From an uncultured Alcaligenaceae bacterium (GTDB lineage: Bacteria > Pseudomonadota > Gammaproteobacteria > Burkholderiales > Burkholderiaceae_B), in contig CALEQZ010000051.1 in NCBI GenBank assembly GCA_937908115.1, positions 1 to 64,000 of the forward strand: 64,000 nt of DNA, given 5' to 3'. The translations under genes were made by a program, and so were the position numbers. Positions 24,555 through 35,013 of this stretch are shown here, piece after piece. Within the stretch, counting starts at the first letter, position 1; each line of letters starts with the position of its first letter. The notes beneath the pieces were generated by a model. It made no database searches and had not been told where the DNA came from. It saw only the letters and a program-made list of their open reading frames with translations.

Positions 24555-25745
24555 ATGTCCGCACCTTCCTTCAACTGGCAGGACCCGCTCCTGCTCGATT
24601 CCCAACTGACCGAAGACGAGCGCATGGTGCGCGACGCCGCCGCGGCCTACGCGCAGGACAAGCTCATGCCGCGGATCACGCAGGCGTTTCGCCACGAGAA
24701 AACCGACCCGGCGATTTTTGCCGAGATGGGCGAGCTCGGCTTGCTCGGACCGACCATCCCGGCAGAATATGGCGGTGCCGGCCTGAATTACGTTTGCTAC
24801 GGCCTGATCGCGCGCGAGATCGAGCGCGTGGACTCGGGCTACCGCTCCATGATGAGCGTCCAGTCCTCGCTGGTCATGGTGCCCATCTACGAGTTCGGCA
24901 GCGAGGAGCAAAAGCGCAAGTACCTGCCGCGCCTGGCCAAGGGCGAGATCATTGGCTGCTTCGGCCTGACCGAACCCAACCACGGCTCCGACCCGGGCAG
25001 CATGGAAACGCGCGCCGTGTACACCGGCAGCGGCTACCGCCTGACCGGCAACAAGATGTGGATCAGCAATTCGCCGATCGCCGACATCTTCCTGATCTGG
25101 GCCAAATGCCAGGGCGGCGAATACGATGGCAAGATCCGCGGCTTCATCCTGGAAAAAGGCGCCAAGGGCCTGTCGGCGCCGGCCATCCACGGCAAGATCG
25201 GCCTGCGCGCCTCGATTACCGGCGAAGTCGTCATGGACGAAGTCGAGGTCGACGAATCGCAGATGCTGCCCGGCGTCACCGGCTTGAAAGGCCCCTTCAC
25301 CTGCCTGAACTCGGCGCGCTACGGCATCGCGTGGGGCGCCCTGGGCGCGGCCGAATTCTGCTGGCACACCGCGCGCCAATACACGCTGGACCGCAAGCAA
25401 TTCGGCCGCCCGCTGGCGGCCAACCAGCTCATCCAGAAAAAACTCGCCGACATGCAGACCGAAATCACGCTCGCGCTGCAAGGCTGCCTGCGCCTGGGCC
25501 GCATGAAGGACGAAGGCACGGCCGCGGTGGAAATCACCTCCATCATGAAGCGCAATTCGTGCGGCAAGGCGCTGGAAATCGCCCGCACCGCGCGTGACAT
25601 GCTGGGCGGCAACGGCATCTCCGACGAGTTCGGCGTGGCCCGCCACTTGGTCAACCTGGAAGTGGTCAACACTTATGAGGGCACGCACGATATCCACGCC
25701 CTCATCCTGGGCCGGGCGCAAACGGGCATCCAAGCCTTCTTTTGA
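24555..25745 (+). CDS. gcdH: Glutaryl-CoA dehydrogenase (acyl-CoA dehydrogenase family)
   Basis: GcdH oxidises and decarboxylates glutaryl-CoA to crotonyl-CoA in lysine, tryptophan and benzoate breakdown, using FAD. The 396-residue protein has the family segments '[20 protein letters not shown]', '[20 protein letters not shown]', '[20 protein letters not shown]' and '[14 protein letters not shown]'. The catalytic glutamate lies in '[20 protein letters not shown]' near residue 374. The [13 protein letters not shown] stretch is characteristic of GcdH rather than of other acyl-CoA dehydrogenases. A Shine-Dalgarno (CCGGAGACC) precedes the ATG at 24555. A bidirectional terminator lies at 25805-25835. 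Confidence 0.93.
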   Translation: MSAPSFNWQDPLLLDSQLTEDERMVRDAAAAYAQDKLMPRITQAFRHEKTDPAIFAEMGELGLLGPTIPAEYGGAGLNYVCYGLIAREIERVDSGYRSMMSVQSSLVMVPIYEFGSEEQKRKYLPRLAKGEIIGCFGLTEPNHGSDPGSMETRAVYTGSGYRLTGNKMWISNSPIADIFLIWAKCQGGEYDGKIRGFILEKGAKGLSAPAIHGKIGLRASITGEVVMDEVEVDESQMLPGVTGLKGPFTCLNSARYGIAWGALGAAEFCWHTARQYTLDRKQFGRPLAANQLIQKKLADMQTEITLALQGCLRLGRMKDEGTAAVEITSIMKRNSCGKALEIARTARDMLGGNGISDEFGVARHLVNLEVVNTYEGTHDIHALILGRAQTGIQAFF

Positions 25746-25804
25746 TCCAACCGAATGCGCCGGCGGCCGGGCGCCCGCACCCGCCTGGCCGCCATGCATG
25801 AGAA

Positions 25805-25835
25805 AAGGCCCGCGGCGCCACGCGCCGCGGGCCTT
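25805..25835. terminator. Strong hairpin between converging gcdH and maoC-type genes
   Basis: A long perfect stem (AAGGCCCGCGGCGC paired with GCGCCGCGGGCCTT) with a very short loop lies between the two stop codons. T-rich or A-rich edges are present on both sides, so it can act for both strands. Confidence 0.75.
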
Positions 25836-25861
25836 CTTGGTATCCGCGCGCCGGCAGGCTT

Positions 25862-26311
25862 TCAGCCTGCCTTCTCGTCGCTCAAATCGAACAGAATGGT
25901 CGTATCGAGCTCCAGCACTGCTTCGTCGTGCTGATTGAACACCAGCCACGTCCACGCGATGATGCCCAGGTCCTCGCGGGTGCTGGATCGCCGCACGGCG
26001 CCGACCTTGGCCTCCAGGCGCAGTTCGTCGCCCGGGCGCACCGGCACGCGCCAGCGCACCTGGCCCAGGCCGGGCGATCCGAAGGCCTCCGAATCGTGCA
26101 ACGCCGCCTCCACCGCCATGCGCATGGCCAGCGCACAGGTATGCCAGCCACTGGCAATCAAGCCGCCCCACCGGCCCTTGGCCGCCCGCTCAGGATCGGT
26201 ATGGAACCACTGCGGGTCGTACCGACCGGCGAACTCGAGGATTTCGGCCTCGGTCACCTTCACCGGCCCATGCTTGATCACCATGCCTTCGCGAAAATCC
26301 TTGAATTTCAT
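25862..26311 (-). CDS. MaoC-like hot-dog dehydratase
   Basis: This 149-residue hot-dog protein belongs to the MaoC/R-specific enoyl-CoA hydratase group, which hydrates enoyl-CoA thioesters. The family signature is seen as 'VTEAEILEFAGRYDPQWFHT' (about 21-40; Asp/His catalytic pair expected in D-P-x-x-x-H), followed by 'GLIASGWHTCALAMRM' and 'QVRWRVPVRPGDELRLEAKV'. The ATG at 26311 is selected as the residues before MKFKDFREGMV are unrelated. It converges on gcdH. Confidence 0.88.
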   Translation of the reverse strand: MKFKDFREGMVIKHGPVKVTEAEILEFAGRYDPQWFHTDPERAAKGRWGGLIASGWHTCALAMRMAVEAALHDSEAFGSPGLGQVRWRVPVRPGDELRLEAKVGAVRRSSTREDLGIIAWTWLVFNQHDEAVLELDTTILFDLSDEKAG

Positions 26312-26549
26312 CTTCTCGTCCCGGTAATGAAAACGGCGCGCGAGACGTGCGCCACGCTGCGGCTTCGACGGATGCGTGCAGCTCGACGCTTTGCCGCCGT
26401 GCCTGCGCACCCGCCCGTGCAACGCGCAGCATAGACCAATCCAGCCTGGCAGGGCGACCGCCACGCCCGCGCCCCATCCAGGGGCGCGACGCCGGCCCGC
26501 CTGCCGCAAAAGCGGCGACAATAGCGCCCGGCTACCGAGGAGAAATGCG

Positions 26550-27383
26550 ATGCAAGACCGGACGCCAACCAGCCGGGCAGCAGTGCGCGCGCTGGGCCGC
26601 GACATGCAGATCGAGTACCGCTGGATCGCCGCGCATCGGCATGACGCGCCGCTGCTGGTTTTCCTGCATGAAGGGCTGGGATCGGTCGCCATGTGGAAGG
26701 ATTGGCCGGACCAGGCCTGCGCGGCTGCGCAATGCCGCGGACTGGTGTATTCGCGCTACGGATACGGCCGCTCGACCCCGCGCCCGGCCGGCGAAAAGTG
26801 GGCGCCGGACTACCTGCACGGCCAGGCTGCCGAAGCGCTGCCGGCCTTGCTGCAAGCGCTGGGCGTGGATGCCACCCGTGACCGGCCGGTGCTATTCGGC
26901 CATAGCGACGGTGGCACGATCGCGCTGCTCTATGCCTCGATGCATCCGCAGGCCGTTGCCGGCATCGCCGTGGCCGCCCCGCACATCTTCGTCGAAGACA
27001 TCACCATCGCGGGCATCCGGCGGGCGCGCCAAGCCTACCTGGACGGCGGCCTGCGCCCGCGCCTGGCGGTCTATCACGACGACCCGGATTCGGCCTTCTT
27101 CGGCTGGAACGACGCCTGGCTGGATCCGGCATTCCGCAGCTGGAACATCGAAGCCTGCCTGCCGGCGATCCAATGCCCGATCCTCGCCATCCAGGGCGAG
27201 GACGACGAGTACGGCACGCTGGAACAGATCCGCGGCATCGCCCGGCAGGCACCGCAAACACGCCTGCTTGCATTGCCCGGCTGCGGCCATGTGCCGCACC
27301 GCGAGCGGCCCGATGTCTTGAACCGCGAACTCGCCCGCTTCGTCGCGGAAATCTTCAGCACGCGTGCCGGCAGCCAAGGATGA
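26550..27383 (+). CDS. Alpha/beta-fold hydrolase
   Basis: This 277-residue hydrolase has the classical triad. The oxyanion region is 'LLVFLHEGLGSVAMWKDWPD' (about 35-54) and the nucleophile elbow is GHSDGG (Ser at about 116). The acid is likely the Asp in 'IQGEDDEYGTLEQI' and the His is in 'LPGCGHVPHRERPDVL' near 250. Esters or C-C bonded diketones are plausible substrates. The ATG at 26550 has AGGAGA 6 nt upstream, better than another ATG at 26545. It is divergent from the MaoC gene and converges on sua5. Confidence 0.87.
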   Translation: MQDRTPTSRAAVRALGRDMQIEYRWIAAHRHDAPLLVFLHEGLGSVAMWKDWPDQACAAAQCRGLVYSRYGYGRSTPRPAGEKWAPDYLHGQAAEALPALLQALGVDATRDRPVLFGHSDGGTIALLYASMHPQAVAGIAVAAPHIFVEDITIAGIRRARQAYLDGGLRPRLAVYHDDPDSAFFGWNDAWLDPAFRSWNIEACLPAIQCPILAIQGEDDEYGTLEQIRGIARQAPQTRLLALPGCGHVPHRERPDVLNRELARFVAEIFSTRAGSQG

Positions 27384-27413
27384 CGGGCCCGGCGATTCTC
27401 GCGCCCGTCCTCT

Positions 27414-28466
27414 TCAGGTGCCGGGCAGCCCTTCCGTGTCGAGCGAGAACGCCGCGGCGGCACGCCCGATGCGGTCGTTGACCGCGGCCCAGGCCGCATC
27501 CTGTGGCGGCGCCTGCACCAGGATGCGCGCATAGCGCTGCGCGTCCAGTTCGCGCAGCAGGGCATAAAGAACCTGGGCATAGCGCGCCGGATCGGCCGGC
27601 ACGGCATGCCAGCTCACCCGCCCGTCCAATGCGGCAGGCGGCTCGCCGTAGGCGACAAGCGCAATCCGCCCGGCAGGCAGCCCTTGGCCACGCACGGCCG
27701 CATCCAAGCGGTCGCCCGAGACGAGCTCCAGCGGCGTGCGCGGCGCGTAGTGCGCCTTGAGCGTGCCCGACGCACGCGGCGCCGCCGCATCGGGCCGCGA
27801 CACCGGCACGCCCAGCACCTCGGCCAATTGGGCAGCGCCGATGTGGCCGGGCCGCAGCAGCACCGGCCCCACCCCGCGGTCCAGGCGGGACAGGTCGACG
27901 ATGGTCGATTCGATCCCGACTTCGGCGGCCCCGCCGTCGAGCACGGGCATGCCCGCCGCGACCTCGTCCGGGAATTCGGCCAGCACGTGTTCGGCGCGCG
28001 TGGGCGAGACGTGGCCGAACTTATTGGCCGAAGGCGCGGCCACGCCACCCCGTCCGCCCGGCTTGCGCGCGGCGAAGGCGCGCAGCAAATCCTGCGCGAC
28101 CGGGTGGGCAGGACAGCGCAAGCCGATGCTGTCCTGCCCGCCGCTGACCGCGTCGGCGATGTGCGGCGCGCGCGGCAGGATGAGCGTCAGCGGCCCGGGC
28201 CAGAAGGCCTCCATGAGGCGGCGCGCCTGCGGCGGCACGCGGACCGCCCAGTATTCGACATCGGCCTGCGGCGCCAGGTGGACGATCACCGGATGGTTGG
28301 ACGGCCGCCCCTTGGCAGCGTAAATCCGGGCCACGGCCTCGCGGTTTTCCGCATCTGCGCCCAGCCCGTAGACCGTCTCGGTGGGAAAGGCCGCCAATTC
28401 CCCGCGCGCCAGCGCGTCGGCGGCCCAGGCGACGCCTTCAGGGGTCGGAGGCAAGGGCGAACGCAT
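27414..28466 (-). CDS. L-threonylcarbamoyladenylate synthase, Sua5 type
   Basis: The enzyme makes threonylcarbamoyl-AMP from Thr, bicarbonate and ATP, the first step in t6A37 tRNA modification. The 350-residue protein has the YrdC/TsaC domain ('FPTETVYGLGADAENREAVA', then 'IYAAKGRPSNHPVIVHLA' with the K-x-R motif near 52-54) plus the extra C-terminal Sua5 domain, joined by a linker near 'PRASGTLKAHYAPRTPL'. It starts 9 nt after purK and is the last gene of the fba-purC-dodecin-purE-purK-sua5 series. Confidence 0.94.
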   Translation of the reverse strand: MRSPLPPTPEGVAWAADALARGELAAFPTETVYGLGADAENREAVARIYAAKGRPSNHPVIVHLAPQADVEYWAVRVPPQARRLMEAFWPGPLTLILPRAPHIADAVSGGQDSIGLRCPAHPVAQDLLRAFAARKPGGRGGVAAPSANKFGHVSPTRAEHVLAEFPDEVAAGMPVLDGGAAEVGIESTIVDLSRLDRGVGPVLLRPGHIGAAQLAEVLGVPVSRPDAAAPRASGTLKAHYAPRTPLELVSGDRLDAAVRGQGLPAGRIALVAYGEPPAALDGRVSWHAVPADPARYAQVLYALLRELDAQRYARILVQAPPQDAAWAAVNDRIGRAAAAFSLDTEGLPGT

Positions 28467-28475
28467 GGCCGAGCC

Positions 28476-29648
28476 TTACTGCGGTCCGGGCATGCGCAGG
28501 GCCGCGGCCGCCCGCGCGGCGCGCTCGCGCGCCTGCGCGACGGTGTCGCCCAGGCAGGTGACGTGCCCCATCTTGCGGCCGCGTCGCGCCTCGCGCTTGC
28601 CGTACAAGTGCAGCTTGACCCCGGGCACCGCCAGCACGCCCGACCAATCCGGCTCGCGGGCCTGCGGCCCATCGGCGAACCAGACATCGCCCAGGACATT
28701 GAGCATCACGGCCGGGCAAAGCAGCTGCGTGCTGCCCAGCGGCTGGCCGGCCATGGCGCGCGCCTGCTGCTCGAACTGGCTGCTGACGCAGGCGTCTATG
28801 GTGTAGTGGCCGCTATTGTGCGGCCGCGGTGCAATCTCGTTGACCAGCAGCCGGCCGTCGCCCAGCACGAAGAACTCCACGCACAGCACGCCGCAGTAGC
28901 CCAGCCCCTCGGCAATGGCCTGTGCGGCCTCGGTCGCCTGGCGCGACAGCGCGGGATCGCAGGGCTCGCCCACCGTCGTGACGGCGAGGATGCCGTCGCG
29001 ATGCACGTTGCGCGCCACGGGATAGACGGCCGTGGCGCCGTCGCGTCCGCGCGCGAGCACCACCGATATCTCGTAATCCAGGGGTAACAAGGCCTCCAGC
29101 ACGCAGGGCGCGCCGCCGAAGTCAGCGAACGCGGCACGCGCCTCTTCGCGCGTCTTGATGCGCGCTTGCCCCTTGCCGTCGTATCCCAGCCGGGCGAGCT
29201 TCAAGATCCCCGGAAACAAGGCATCGGGCGCCGCGTCCAGGTCCTCGGCCGCGCGGATCGCGGCGTGCGGCGCCACCGCAATTCCTTGTGCGGCGACAAA
29301 AGCCTTTTCGTCGATGCGATCCTGCACGACGGCTACGGCATCGGCCGCCGGGCTGACCTGGCAGTAGGCGGCCAGCGTGCGCAGGCTGGCTGCCGGCACG
29401 TTCTCGAATTCCGTCGTCACGGCGCGGCAGAACGAAGCAAGCTCGCGCAGGCCGGCTTCATCGTCATAGGCGGCGGCCACGTGCCGGTCGGCCACCATCG
29501 CGGCAGGCCCCCCAGCATCCGGATCCAGCACCGCCACGCGATAGCCCAGGCTTTGCGCAGCGTGGCAGAACATCCGCCCGAGCTGCCCGCCGCCCAGCAG
29601 GCCCAGCCAGCCGCCTGGCGCAATGGGAGAAAACGATTCGGCCGTCAT
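28476..29648 (-). CDS. purK: 5-(carboxyamino)imidazole ribonucleotide synthase
   Basis: PurK carboxylates AIR to N5-CAIR with ATP and bicarbonate in purine synthesis. The 390-residue ATP-grasp protein begins with '[20 protein letters not shown]' and '[16 protein letters not shown]'. It has the ATP-grasp segments '[17 protein letters not shown]' and '[20 protein letters not shown]', then '[18 protein letters not shown]'. It lies 101 nt downstream of purE, its metabolic partner. The intervening gap is A/G-rich and holds no other gene. Confidence 0.97.
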   Translation of the reverse strand: MTAESFSPIAPGGWLGLLGGGQLGRMFCHAAQSLGYRVAVLDPDAGGPAAMVADRHVAAAYDDEAGLRELASFCRAVTTEFENVPAASLRTLAAYCQVSPAADAVAVVQDRIDEKAFVAAQGIAVAPHAAIRAAEDLDAAPDALFPGILKLARLGYDGKGQARIKTREEARAAFADFGGAPCVLEALLPLDYEISVVLARGRDGATAVYPVARNVHRDGILAVTTVGEPCDPALSRQATEAAQAIAEGLGYCGVLCVEFFVLGDGRLLVNEIAPRPHNSGHYTIDACVSSQFEQQARAMAGQPLGSTQLLCPAVMLNVLGDVWFADGPQAREPDWSGVLAVPGVKLHLYGKREARRGRKMGHVTCLGDTVAQARERAARAAAALRMPGPQ

Positions 29649-29749
29649 AGATGAAAGCAGCGATCGGCCCGCTGCGGCGCGGGCCAGGGTTTGAAGAAAA
29701 AGGCAACGGACACGACGCGGCGCGCCCGAAGGCAAGGATCCGGCATCGT

Positions 29750-30271
<522 letters not shown>

Positions 30272-30357
30272 GCGGTCGGTGCGAGCAGGGCGGCCGTGCG
30301 GCCGGGACGGCGCATTTTAGCGCGGCCGCCCGGTGCGAGGCCCGCGGCCGGCCCCGG

Positions 30358-30567
30358 CTACTCTTCCAGCCGCATGCCCAGCTTGATGCCGACCTGCCAA
30401 TGCTTGATGCGGCCATCCTCGATGTGGCCGCGCACCTGCGTGACTTCGAACCAATCGATGTGGCGCAGGGTCTCGGATGCCCGCTCGATCGCGCGCACCA
30501 CCGCATCGTCGCTCGACACGGTCGACGAACCCACCAACTCGATCTGCTTGTAGACGTGATCCGCCAT
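30358..30567 (-). CDS. Dodecin (flavin-binding)
   Basis: Dodecins form 12-subunit hollow spheres that store and protect flavins (FMN, riboflavin or lumichrome). The 69-residue protein '[20 protein letters not shown]' shows the family pattern, with the flavin-stacking Trp in '[19 protein letters not shown]' (about residue 36) and the end '[14 protein letters not shown]'. Two close ATG codons exist. The second, at 30567, is chosen because AGGAGGG lies 7 nt before it but directly abuts the first. Its position between purC and purE is unusual. Confidence 0.9.
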   Translation of the reverse strand: MADHVYKQIELVGSSTVSSDDAVVRAIERASETLRHIDWFEVTQVRGHIEDGRIKHWQVGIKLGMRLEE

Positions 30568-30724
30568 GGCCATCCCTCCTGGTTGCGGCCGCCCCGGCGC
30601 GAGGCGGCGTCCATGCCATTGGATCACGGGGACGGCAAGCCGGCGGTATGGAATTGCTTCAGCGGCGCACCAGCCGTAGAGGCTCGGGTTCGCCCGCGCG
30701 CGCGAAGCGGCATGCCGGGCATCG

Positions 30725-31603
30725 TCAGGCCGTCAGCCGCCGCAAGGCCTCGCGGTACTTTTCGGCGGTCTTTTCCAGGACGTCGGCTGGCAGGCGCGGC
30801 GCCGGGGGGGTCTTGTCCCAGGGCTGGGTTTCCAGCCAGTCGCGCACGAACTGCTTGTCGAAGGACGGCGGGCTAATGCCTTCGCGATAGCCGTCGGCCG
30901 GCCAAAAGCGTGAGGAATCGGGCGTGAGCACCTCGTCCATCAGGTGCAGCCTGCCAGCGTCGTCCAAGCCGAATTCGAACTTGGTGTCGGCGATGATGAT
31001 GCCCTTGTCGGCAGCGTAACGCGCGGCCTCGGTGTAGAGCTGTAGCGTCACGTCGCGGATCTGCCCGGCCAGCTCGCGGCCGACGGCATCGACGACGTGC
31101 TGGAAGTCGACGTTCTCGTCGTGCGCGCCCATCTCGGCCTTGGCTGCCGGCGTAAAGATGGGTTCGGGCAGCCGGGCTGCCTGCTGCAGGCCCGCGGGCA
31201 GGCGCACGCCGCACACCGAGCCAGTGGCCTGGTAGTCCTTCCAGCCCGAACCAATGAGGTAGCCGCGCGCGACCGCCTCGACCAGGATGGGCTTGAGCCG
31301 CTTGACCACCATGGCGCGTCCGCGCACCTGGTCACGCTCCTCGACGGTGACCACGGTTTCCGGGTCGATGTCCGTCGCGTGGTTGGGCACCACGTGCGCC
31401 AGCTTGCGCAGCCAGAACTCGGTGAGCGCAGTCAGCACCTCGCCCTTGCCCGGGATCGGGTCGTCCAGGATGACGTCAAAGGCCGAAATCCGGTCGGTGG
31501 CGACGATGAGCAGTTTGTCGTCGCCGACGGCGTACATGTCGCGCACCTTGCCGCGCGCGATCAGGGGGAGGGACTGGATGCTGGTGGTATGAAGGGCGGT
31601 CAC
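30725..31603 (-). CDS. purC: Phosphoribosylaminoimidazole-succinocarboxamide synthase
   Basis: PurC joins aspartate to CAIR with ATP to give SAICAR. The 292-residue product is of the longer type. It shows '[20 protein letters not shown]', '[19 protein letters not shown]', '[20 protein letters not shown]' and '[20 protein letters not shown]' followed by '[12 protein letters not shown]'. It lies 85 nt after fba on the same strand and 157 nt before dodecin. Confidence 0.97.
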   Translation of the reverse strand: MTALHTTSIQSLPLIARGKVRDMYAVGDDKLLIVATDRISAFDVILDDPIPGKGEVLTALTEFWLRKLAHVVPNHATDIDPETVVTVEERDQVRGRAMVVKRLKPILVEAVARGYLIGSGWKDYQATGSVCGVRLPAGLQQAARLPEPIFTPAAKAEMGAHDENVDFQHVVDAVGRELAGQIRDVTLQLYTEAARYAADKGIIIADTKFEFGLDDAGRLHLMDEVLTPDSSRFWPADGYREGISPPSFDKQFVRDWLETQPWDKTPPAPRLPADVLEKTAEKYREALRRLTA

Positions 31604-31688
31604 GACTCGGGCCTGGTCAAGAGCGGAAACAATCCGCCGGGCAGCATCCCGGCTGGGATGCGCCCGGCGCGATGGCGATGGAGGCAGT

Positions 31689-32753
31689 TTACTGGACGAT
31701 CTGCGCCAGCTCGCCGCGGGCGTAGCGGGCGGCCATTTCGCTGAGCGGGATGGGCTTGATCTTGCTGGCGTTGCCGGCCGCGCCGAACTGCTCGTAGCGC
31801 TGCTTGCAGATCGCCTTGGCCGCGGCGCGCGCGGGCTTGAGGTACTCGCGCGGGTCGAACTTGGACGGGTTCTCAGCCATGAAGCGGCGGATCGCGGCGG
31901 TCATCGCCAGGCGGATGTCGGTGTCGATGTTGACCTTGCGCACGCCGTACTTGATGGCCTCCTGGATTTCCTCGACCGGCACGCCGTAGGTTTCCTTCAT
32001 GTCGCCGCCGAACTGGCGGATCTCGGCCAGCAGTTCCTGCGGCACGCTGGAGCTGCCGTGCATCACCAGGTGCGTGTTGGGCAGGCGGGCGTGGATTTCC
32101 TTGACGCGCGAAATCGACAGGATGTCGCCGGTGGGCTTGCGCGTGAACTTGTACGCGCCGTGGCTGGTGCCGATGGCGATGGCCAGCGCGTCCAGCTGGG
32201 TCTTGCGCACGAAGTCGGCGGCCTGCTCGGGATCGGTCAGCAACTGCTCGCGGGTCATGGTGCCCTCGGCGCCATGGCCGTCTTCCTTGTCGCCCTTCAT
32301 GGTTTCCAGCGACCCCAGGCAGCCCAGCTCGCCCTCGACGGTAACGCCCACCTTGTGCGCCATTTCGACGACCTTGCGGGTCACCTCGACGTTGTATTCG
32401 TAGTCGGCGATGGTCTTGCCGTCTTCCTTGAGCGAGCCGTCCATCATCACGCTGGAAAAGCCCAGGTCGATGGCGCCCTGGCACACTGCCGGCGACTGGC
32501 CGTGGTCCTGGTGCATGACCACGGGAATGTGGGGATAGGATTCGACCGCGGCCTGGATCAGGTACTTGAGGAACCCTTCGCCGGCGTATTTGCGGGCCCC
32601 GGCCGAGGCCTGCATGATGACCGGGCTATTGGTTTCATCGGCGGCCTCCATGATGGCCTGCACCTGCTCCAGGTTGTTGACGTTGAACGCAGGAATGCCG
32701 TAGCCGTTTTCGGCTGCATGGTCGAGCAGCTGGCGCATCGAGACTAGGGCCAT
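31689..32753 (-). CDS. fba: Fructose-bisphosphate aldolase, class II
   Basis: The zinc enzyme cleaves fructose 1,6-bisphosphate in glycolysis and reverses this in gluconeogenesis and the Calvin cycle. The 354-residue protein has the metal-binding '[11 protein letters not shown]' (His81, Asp83, His84 region), '[20 protein letters not shown]', '[20 protein letters not shown]' and '[14 protein letters not shown]'. It is of the class IIB (Calvin-cycle-like) subtype common in betaproteobacteria. It heads the cluster with purC, purE, purK and sua5. A Shine-Dalgarno (AGGAGAAT) lies upstream. Confidence 0.97.
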   Translation of the reverse strand: MALVSMRQLLDHAAENGYGIPAFNVNNLEQVQAIMEAADETNSPVIMQASAGARKYAGEGFLKYLIQAAVESYPHIPVVMHQDHGQSPAVCQGAIDLGFSSVMMDGSLKEDGKTIADYEYNVEVTRKVVEMAHKVGVTVEGELGCLGSLETMKGDKEDGHGAEGTMTREQLLTDPEQAADFVRKTQLDALAIAIGTSHGAYKFTRKPTGDILSISRVKEIHARLPNTHLVMHGSSSVPQELLAEIRQFGGDMKETYGVPVEEIQEAIKYGVRKVNIDTDIRLAMTAAIRRFMAENPSKFDPREYLKPARAAAKAICKQRYEQFGAAGNASKIKPIPLSEMAARYARGELAQIVQ

Positions 32754-32868
32754 GGGGATTCTCCTGAATGGTTATGGATGTGATTTATGGATGGGAATGC
32801 GGAGCCTTGCGGATTCGGTCCCATTTTACCGAGCATTCCGGGGCGCGGCCGGGACGGCGCCACCCCGG

Positions 32869-33720
32869 TCACGGCGAAAACTCGCCGATGAATATCGCGG
32901 GATCCACCCTGGCATCGTTGAGGCTGACGTTCCAATGCAGGTGCGGCCCGGTGGCGCGCCCGGTGGCGCCGACCGCCCCGATCGTCGCGCCGCGCGGCAC
33001 TTCCTGGCCAATCGCGACGTCTATGCGCGACAGGTGGCAGAACATGCTGATGAAACCTTGACCGTGATCCAGGAAAACGGTCTTGCCATTGAAAAAATAA
33101 TCGCCCACGAGGATGACCTTGCCCGCGGCCGGCGCGCGCACCGGCGTGCCTGCCGGCGCGGCGAAATCCAGCCCCGAATGCGGGTTGCGGGGCTGCCCGT
33201 TGAAATAGCGCCGCAACCCGAATGGGCTGGACAGCCGTCCGGGCACCGGGCGGTCGAGCATCACGTTGCTCGGCATGACGGGCCGGAACGAGCGGTAGGC
33301 TTGGGTTTGCTCGGCCAATTCGCGCTCGATGCGCCTGAGGTCGTCCGGATCGGGGTTGACCTGCCGGCGGTTCTTGATGCGCACATGCTGCGCCACGTAT
33401 TCCTTGCTGCCGACCTCGAAGGCCAGCGTTTTCCTGCCCTGGGGCCCATCGACCTGCAGCTGCCGCGTCGATCCCGGCGGCGTGTCGAGCGGGATGCCGA
33501 CCACTGCGATCCAACCTCCGTCGTCGTCACGCAGCACCATGACGGGCCGCTGCCCGTACATGGCCCGCGGCGCCGGGCCGCCTTGCCCCAGGGGAACGAC
33601 CGCCACGCCGCCGGGCACCGGCCGGTGCAATAGCCGGGCGATGAAGCCCTCGGCACTGGCGGAAAACGAAACCAACCCCGCTCCCAGGCAGCAAGACAGG
33701 CACAGCAGAAAACGGATCAT
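32869..33720 (-). CDS. M23 (LytM) family peptidoglycan endopeptidase
   Basis: This exported protein probably cuts peptidoglycan cross-links in the periplasm. The 283-residue chain starts with a signal peptide (MIRFLLCLSCCLGAGLVSFSASA, cleavage near residue 23; only part quoted by position). An N-terminal beta domain follows and then a LytM domain. The zinc ligands are in 'NPHSGLDFAAPAGTPVRA' (HxxxD) and 'GATGRATGPHLHWNVSL' (HxH). All metal residues are present, so it is likely active rather than an EnvC/NlpD-type activator. The ATG at 33720 gives a perfect signal peptide; longer versions do not. Confidence 0.92.
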   Translation of the reverse strand: MIRFLLCLSCCLGAGLVSFSASAEGFIARLLHRPVPGGVAVVPLGQGGPAPRAMYGQRPVMVLRDDDGGWIAVVGIPLDTPPGSTRQLQVDGPQGRKTLAFEVGSKEYVAQHVRIKNRRQVNPDPDDLRRIERELAEQTQAYRSFRPVMPSNVMLDRPVPGRLSSPFGLRRYFNGQPRNPHSGLDFAAPAGTPVRAPAAGKVILVGDYFFNGKTVFLDHGQGFISMFCHLSRIDVAIGQEVPRGATIGAVGATGRATGPHLHWNVSLNDARVDPAIFIGEFSP

Positions 33721-34134
33721 GAGGCAAATACTGTCAAATATGAGGCCCTCAACCGTGAAGCCGAAAGGCCGGTGCGGATGAACGAGGCCGCCGCGACCCG
33801 GCGGCCATCGGCGCGGTGCATGGCCGGCGCGCGGGCCACCGGCATGCGCACGATAACGTGCCACGCCGCCCCGCACGATACCGCGTTTGAAGCAGGCGCT
33901 GCCGCCGCGCGCCGGATACGATCCGGGCCCGAGTGTGACAAAAAGGCCGGCGCCGCGCGGCGCCGTCTCGGCGCGGCGTCGGCAGCTGCATGCTTTGCCG
34001 GGACGCAGGGCGTGCCGGCGCTAACGGATGCAGTCATTTCCAAACAGTTTGTCACCCAGTCTCCTGGCCATCGGGGGTAATACTCCCCGCTTGCCCGCAA
34101 GCGCGCGGGCGCCGTCCTGTCCGCGGAGACTGTC
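33721..34134. other. Divergent intergenic region, 414 nt
   Basis: This separates the M23 peptidase gene (minus) from the DUF1266 gene (plus). It contains a hairpin GGCGCC-GCGC-GGCGCC (33949-33964) followed on the minus strand by GGCC and five T (33940-33944), which looks like an intrinsic terminator for a minus-strand transcript without a gene. A plus-strand open frame at 33772-34080 has no family features and is not called. Confidence 0.45.
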
Positions 34135-34998
34135 TTGCCCGATCTGCCCTGGCTCTACCTGGCCGTTGCCATCCTGGCATGCGCTGCCGTGGTTTGCCAC
34201 GGCATCGTCCGCCGCAGCCACGGGAAAAGGCAGGCGTCGCTGTTCATTCACGCGGCCGATGCTGGCAGCGCGCCGGAACACGATGCGGCGCATGCGCGCG
34301 CACTGCTTGCCGGCATGATTCCGGCGGTGCAAACCCGCTCTGCCGTCGACAGCCTGGACACCGGCCTGCCCCGCAGCCGGGTCAGCGCCCTCCTCGCCGA
34401 ACAATGGGGCGTGCGCACCCCGGGTGACCTACGGGCCACGCTCGCGTGGCTACTGCACCAGGGCGATCGCAGCGCCTACCGCCAGGTGGTGCACATCGCC
34501 ACCACCCTGCCTCCCGAGCAATGGCTAACGGCCATCTGCGATCTCGGCGAAGACTACGATCACCAGCAGCTGTATCGCTGGGCGACCAACCTCGTGCAAA
34601 GCTTGCCAACGCTACGCCGCGCCGGCTTCGTGCGTAGCCCTGCCGACCTGGAACGCGATATCGCCGCCTGGGACATGGCGCGCGCGATCCAGCTCGCGCG
34701 CCTGGGCCACGACGCAGCGCTGGCGGCCACCGGCGCCGCATGGATCGCCATCCATACGGCCGCCGCGCAGATGTACGACCGGCATGCGTCATGGCGCGAT
34801 GCCGCCGCCGGTTATCTGTTGGGGCAAGCCATGCATGCGGGGGCCGGCCCGGTACTGGAGCAGGCATGCGAAGCCGTCCGCGCCTGCTTGAACCACGGCA
34901 CCAGCCCCTGGCGCCAGCACCCCTTCGTCGCCGTGCGGCCGCGCAAGGCCCCGGGCGGCCATCTTTTCGACCGGGCAGCGCACCCCCCGGCCGCCTGA
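34135..34998 (+). CDS. DUF1266 domain-containing membrane-anchored protein
   Basis: The function is unknown. The 287-residue product begins with an uncleaved signal-anchor (about residues 4-23, LPWLYLAVAILACAAVV), so the rest probably faces the cytoplasm or periplasm as a single-pass protein. The C-terminal two thirds match the DUF1266 pattern: 'WGVRTPGDLRATLAWLLHQG', 'AAWDMARAIQLARLGHDAAL' and 'SWRDAAAGYLLGQAMHAG'. A TTG start at 34135 is used, as it gives the anchor helix directly and no ATG or GTG fits. Some DUF1266 proteins occur beside toxin or secretion genes, but none is visible here. Confidence 0.75.
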   Translation: MPDLPWLYLAVAILACAAVVCHGIVRRSHGKRQASLFIHAADAGSAPEHDAAHARALLAGMIPAVQTRSAVDSLDTGLPRSRVSALLAEQWGVRTPGDLRATLAWLLHQGDRSAYRQVVHIATTLPPEQWLTAICDLGEDYDHQQLYRWATNLVQSLPTLRRAGFVRSPADLERDIAAWDMARAIQLARLGHDAALAATGAAWIAIHTAAAQMYDRHASWRDAAAGYLLGQAMHAGAGPVLEQACEAVRACLNHGTSPWRQHPFVAVRPRKAPGGHLFDRAAHPPAA

Positions 34999-35013
34999 CG
35001 GCCTGCCTGCGCC

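Noticed and set aside
31640..31665. GCATCCC-GGCT-GGGATGC hairpin between fba and purC
   Set aside because: Stem is clear, but no T tract follows on the minus strand; it may be only an mRNA processing or stability element.
33772..34080. Plus-strand open frame between the M23 and DUF1266 genes
   Set aside because: Ala/Arg-rich, no motif, no good ribosome-binding site; overlaps the likely regulatory region.
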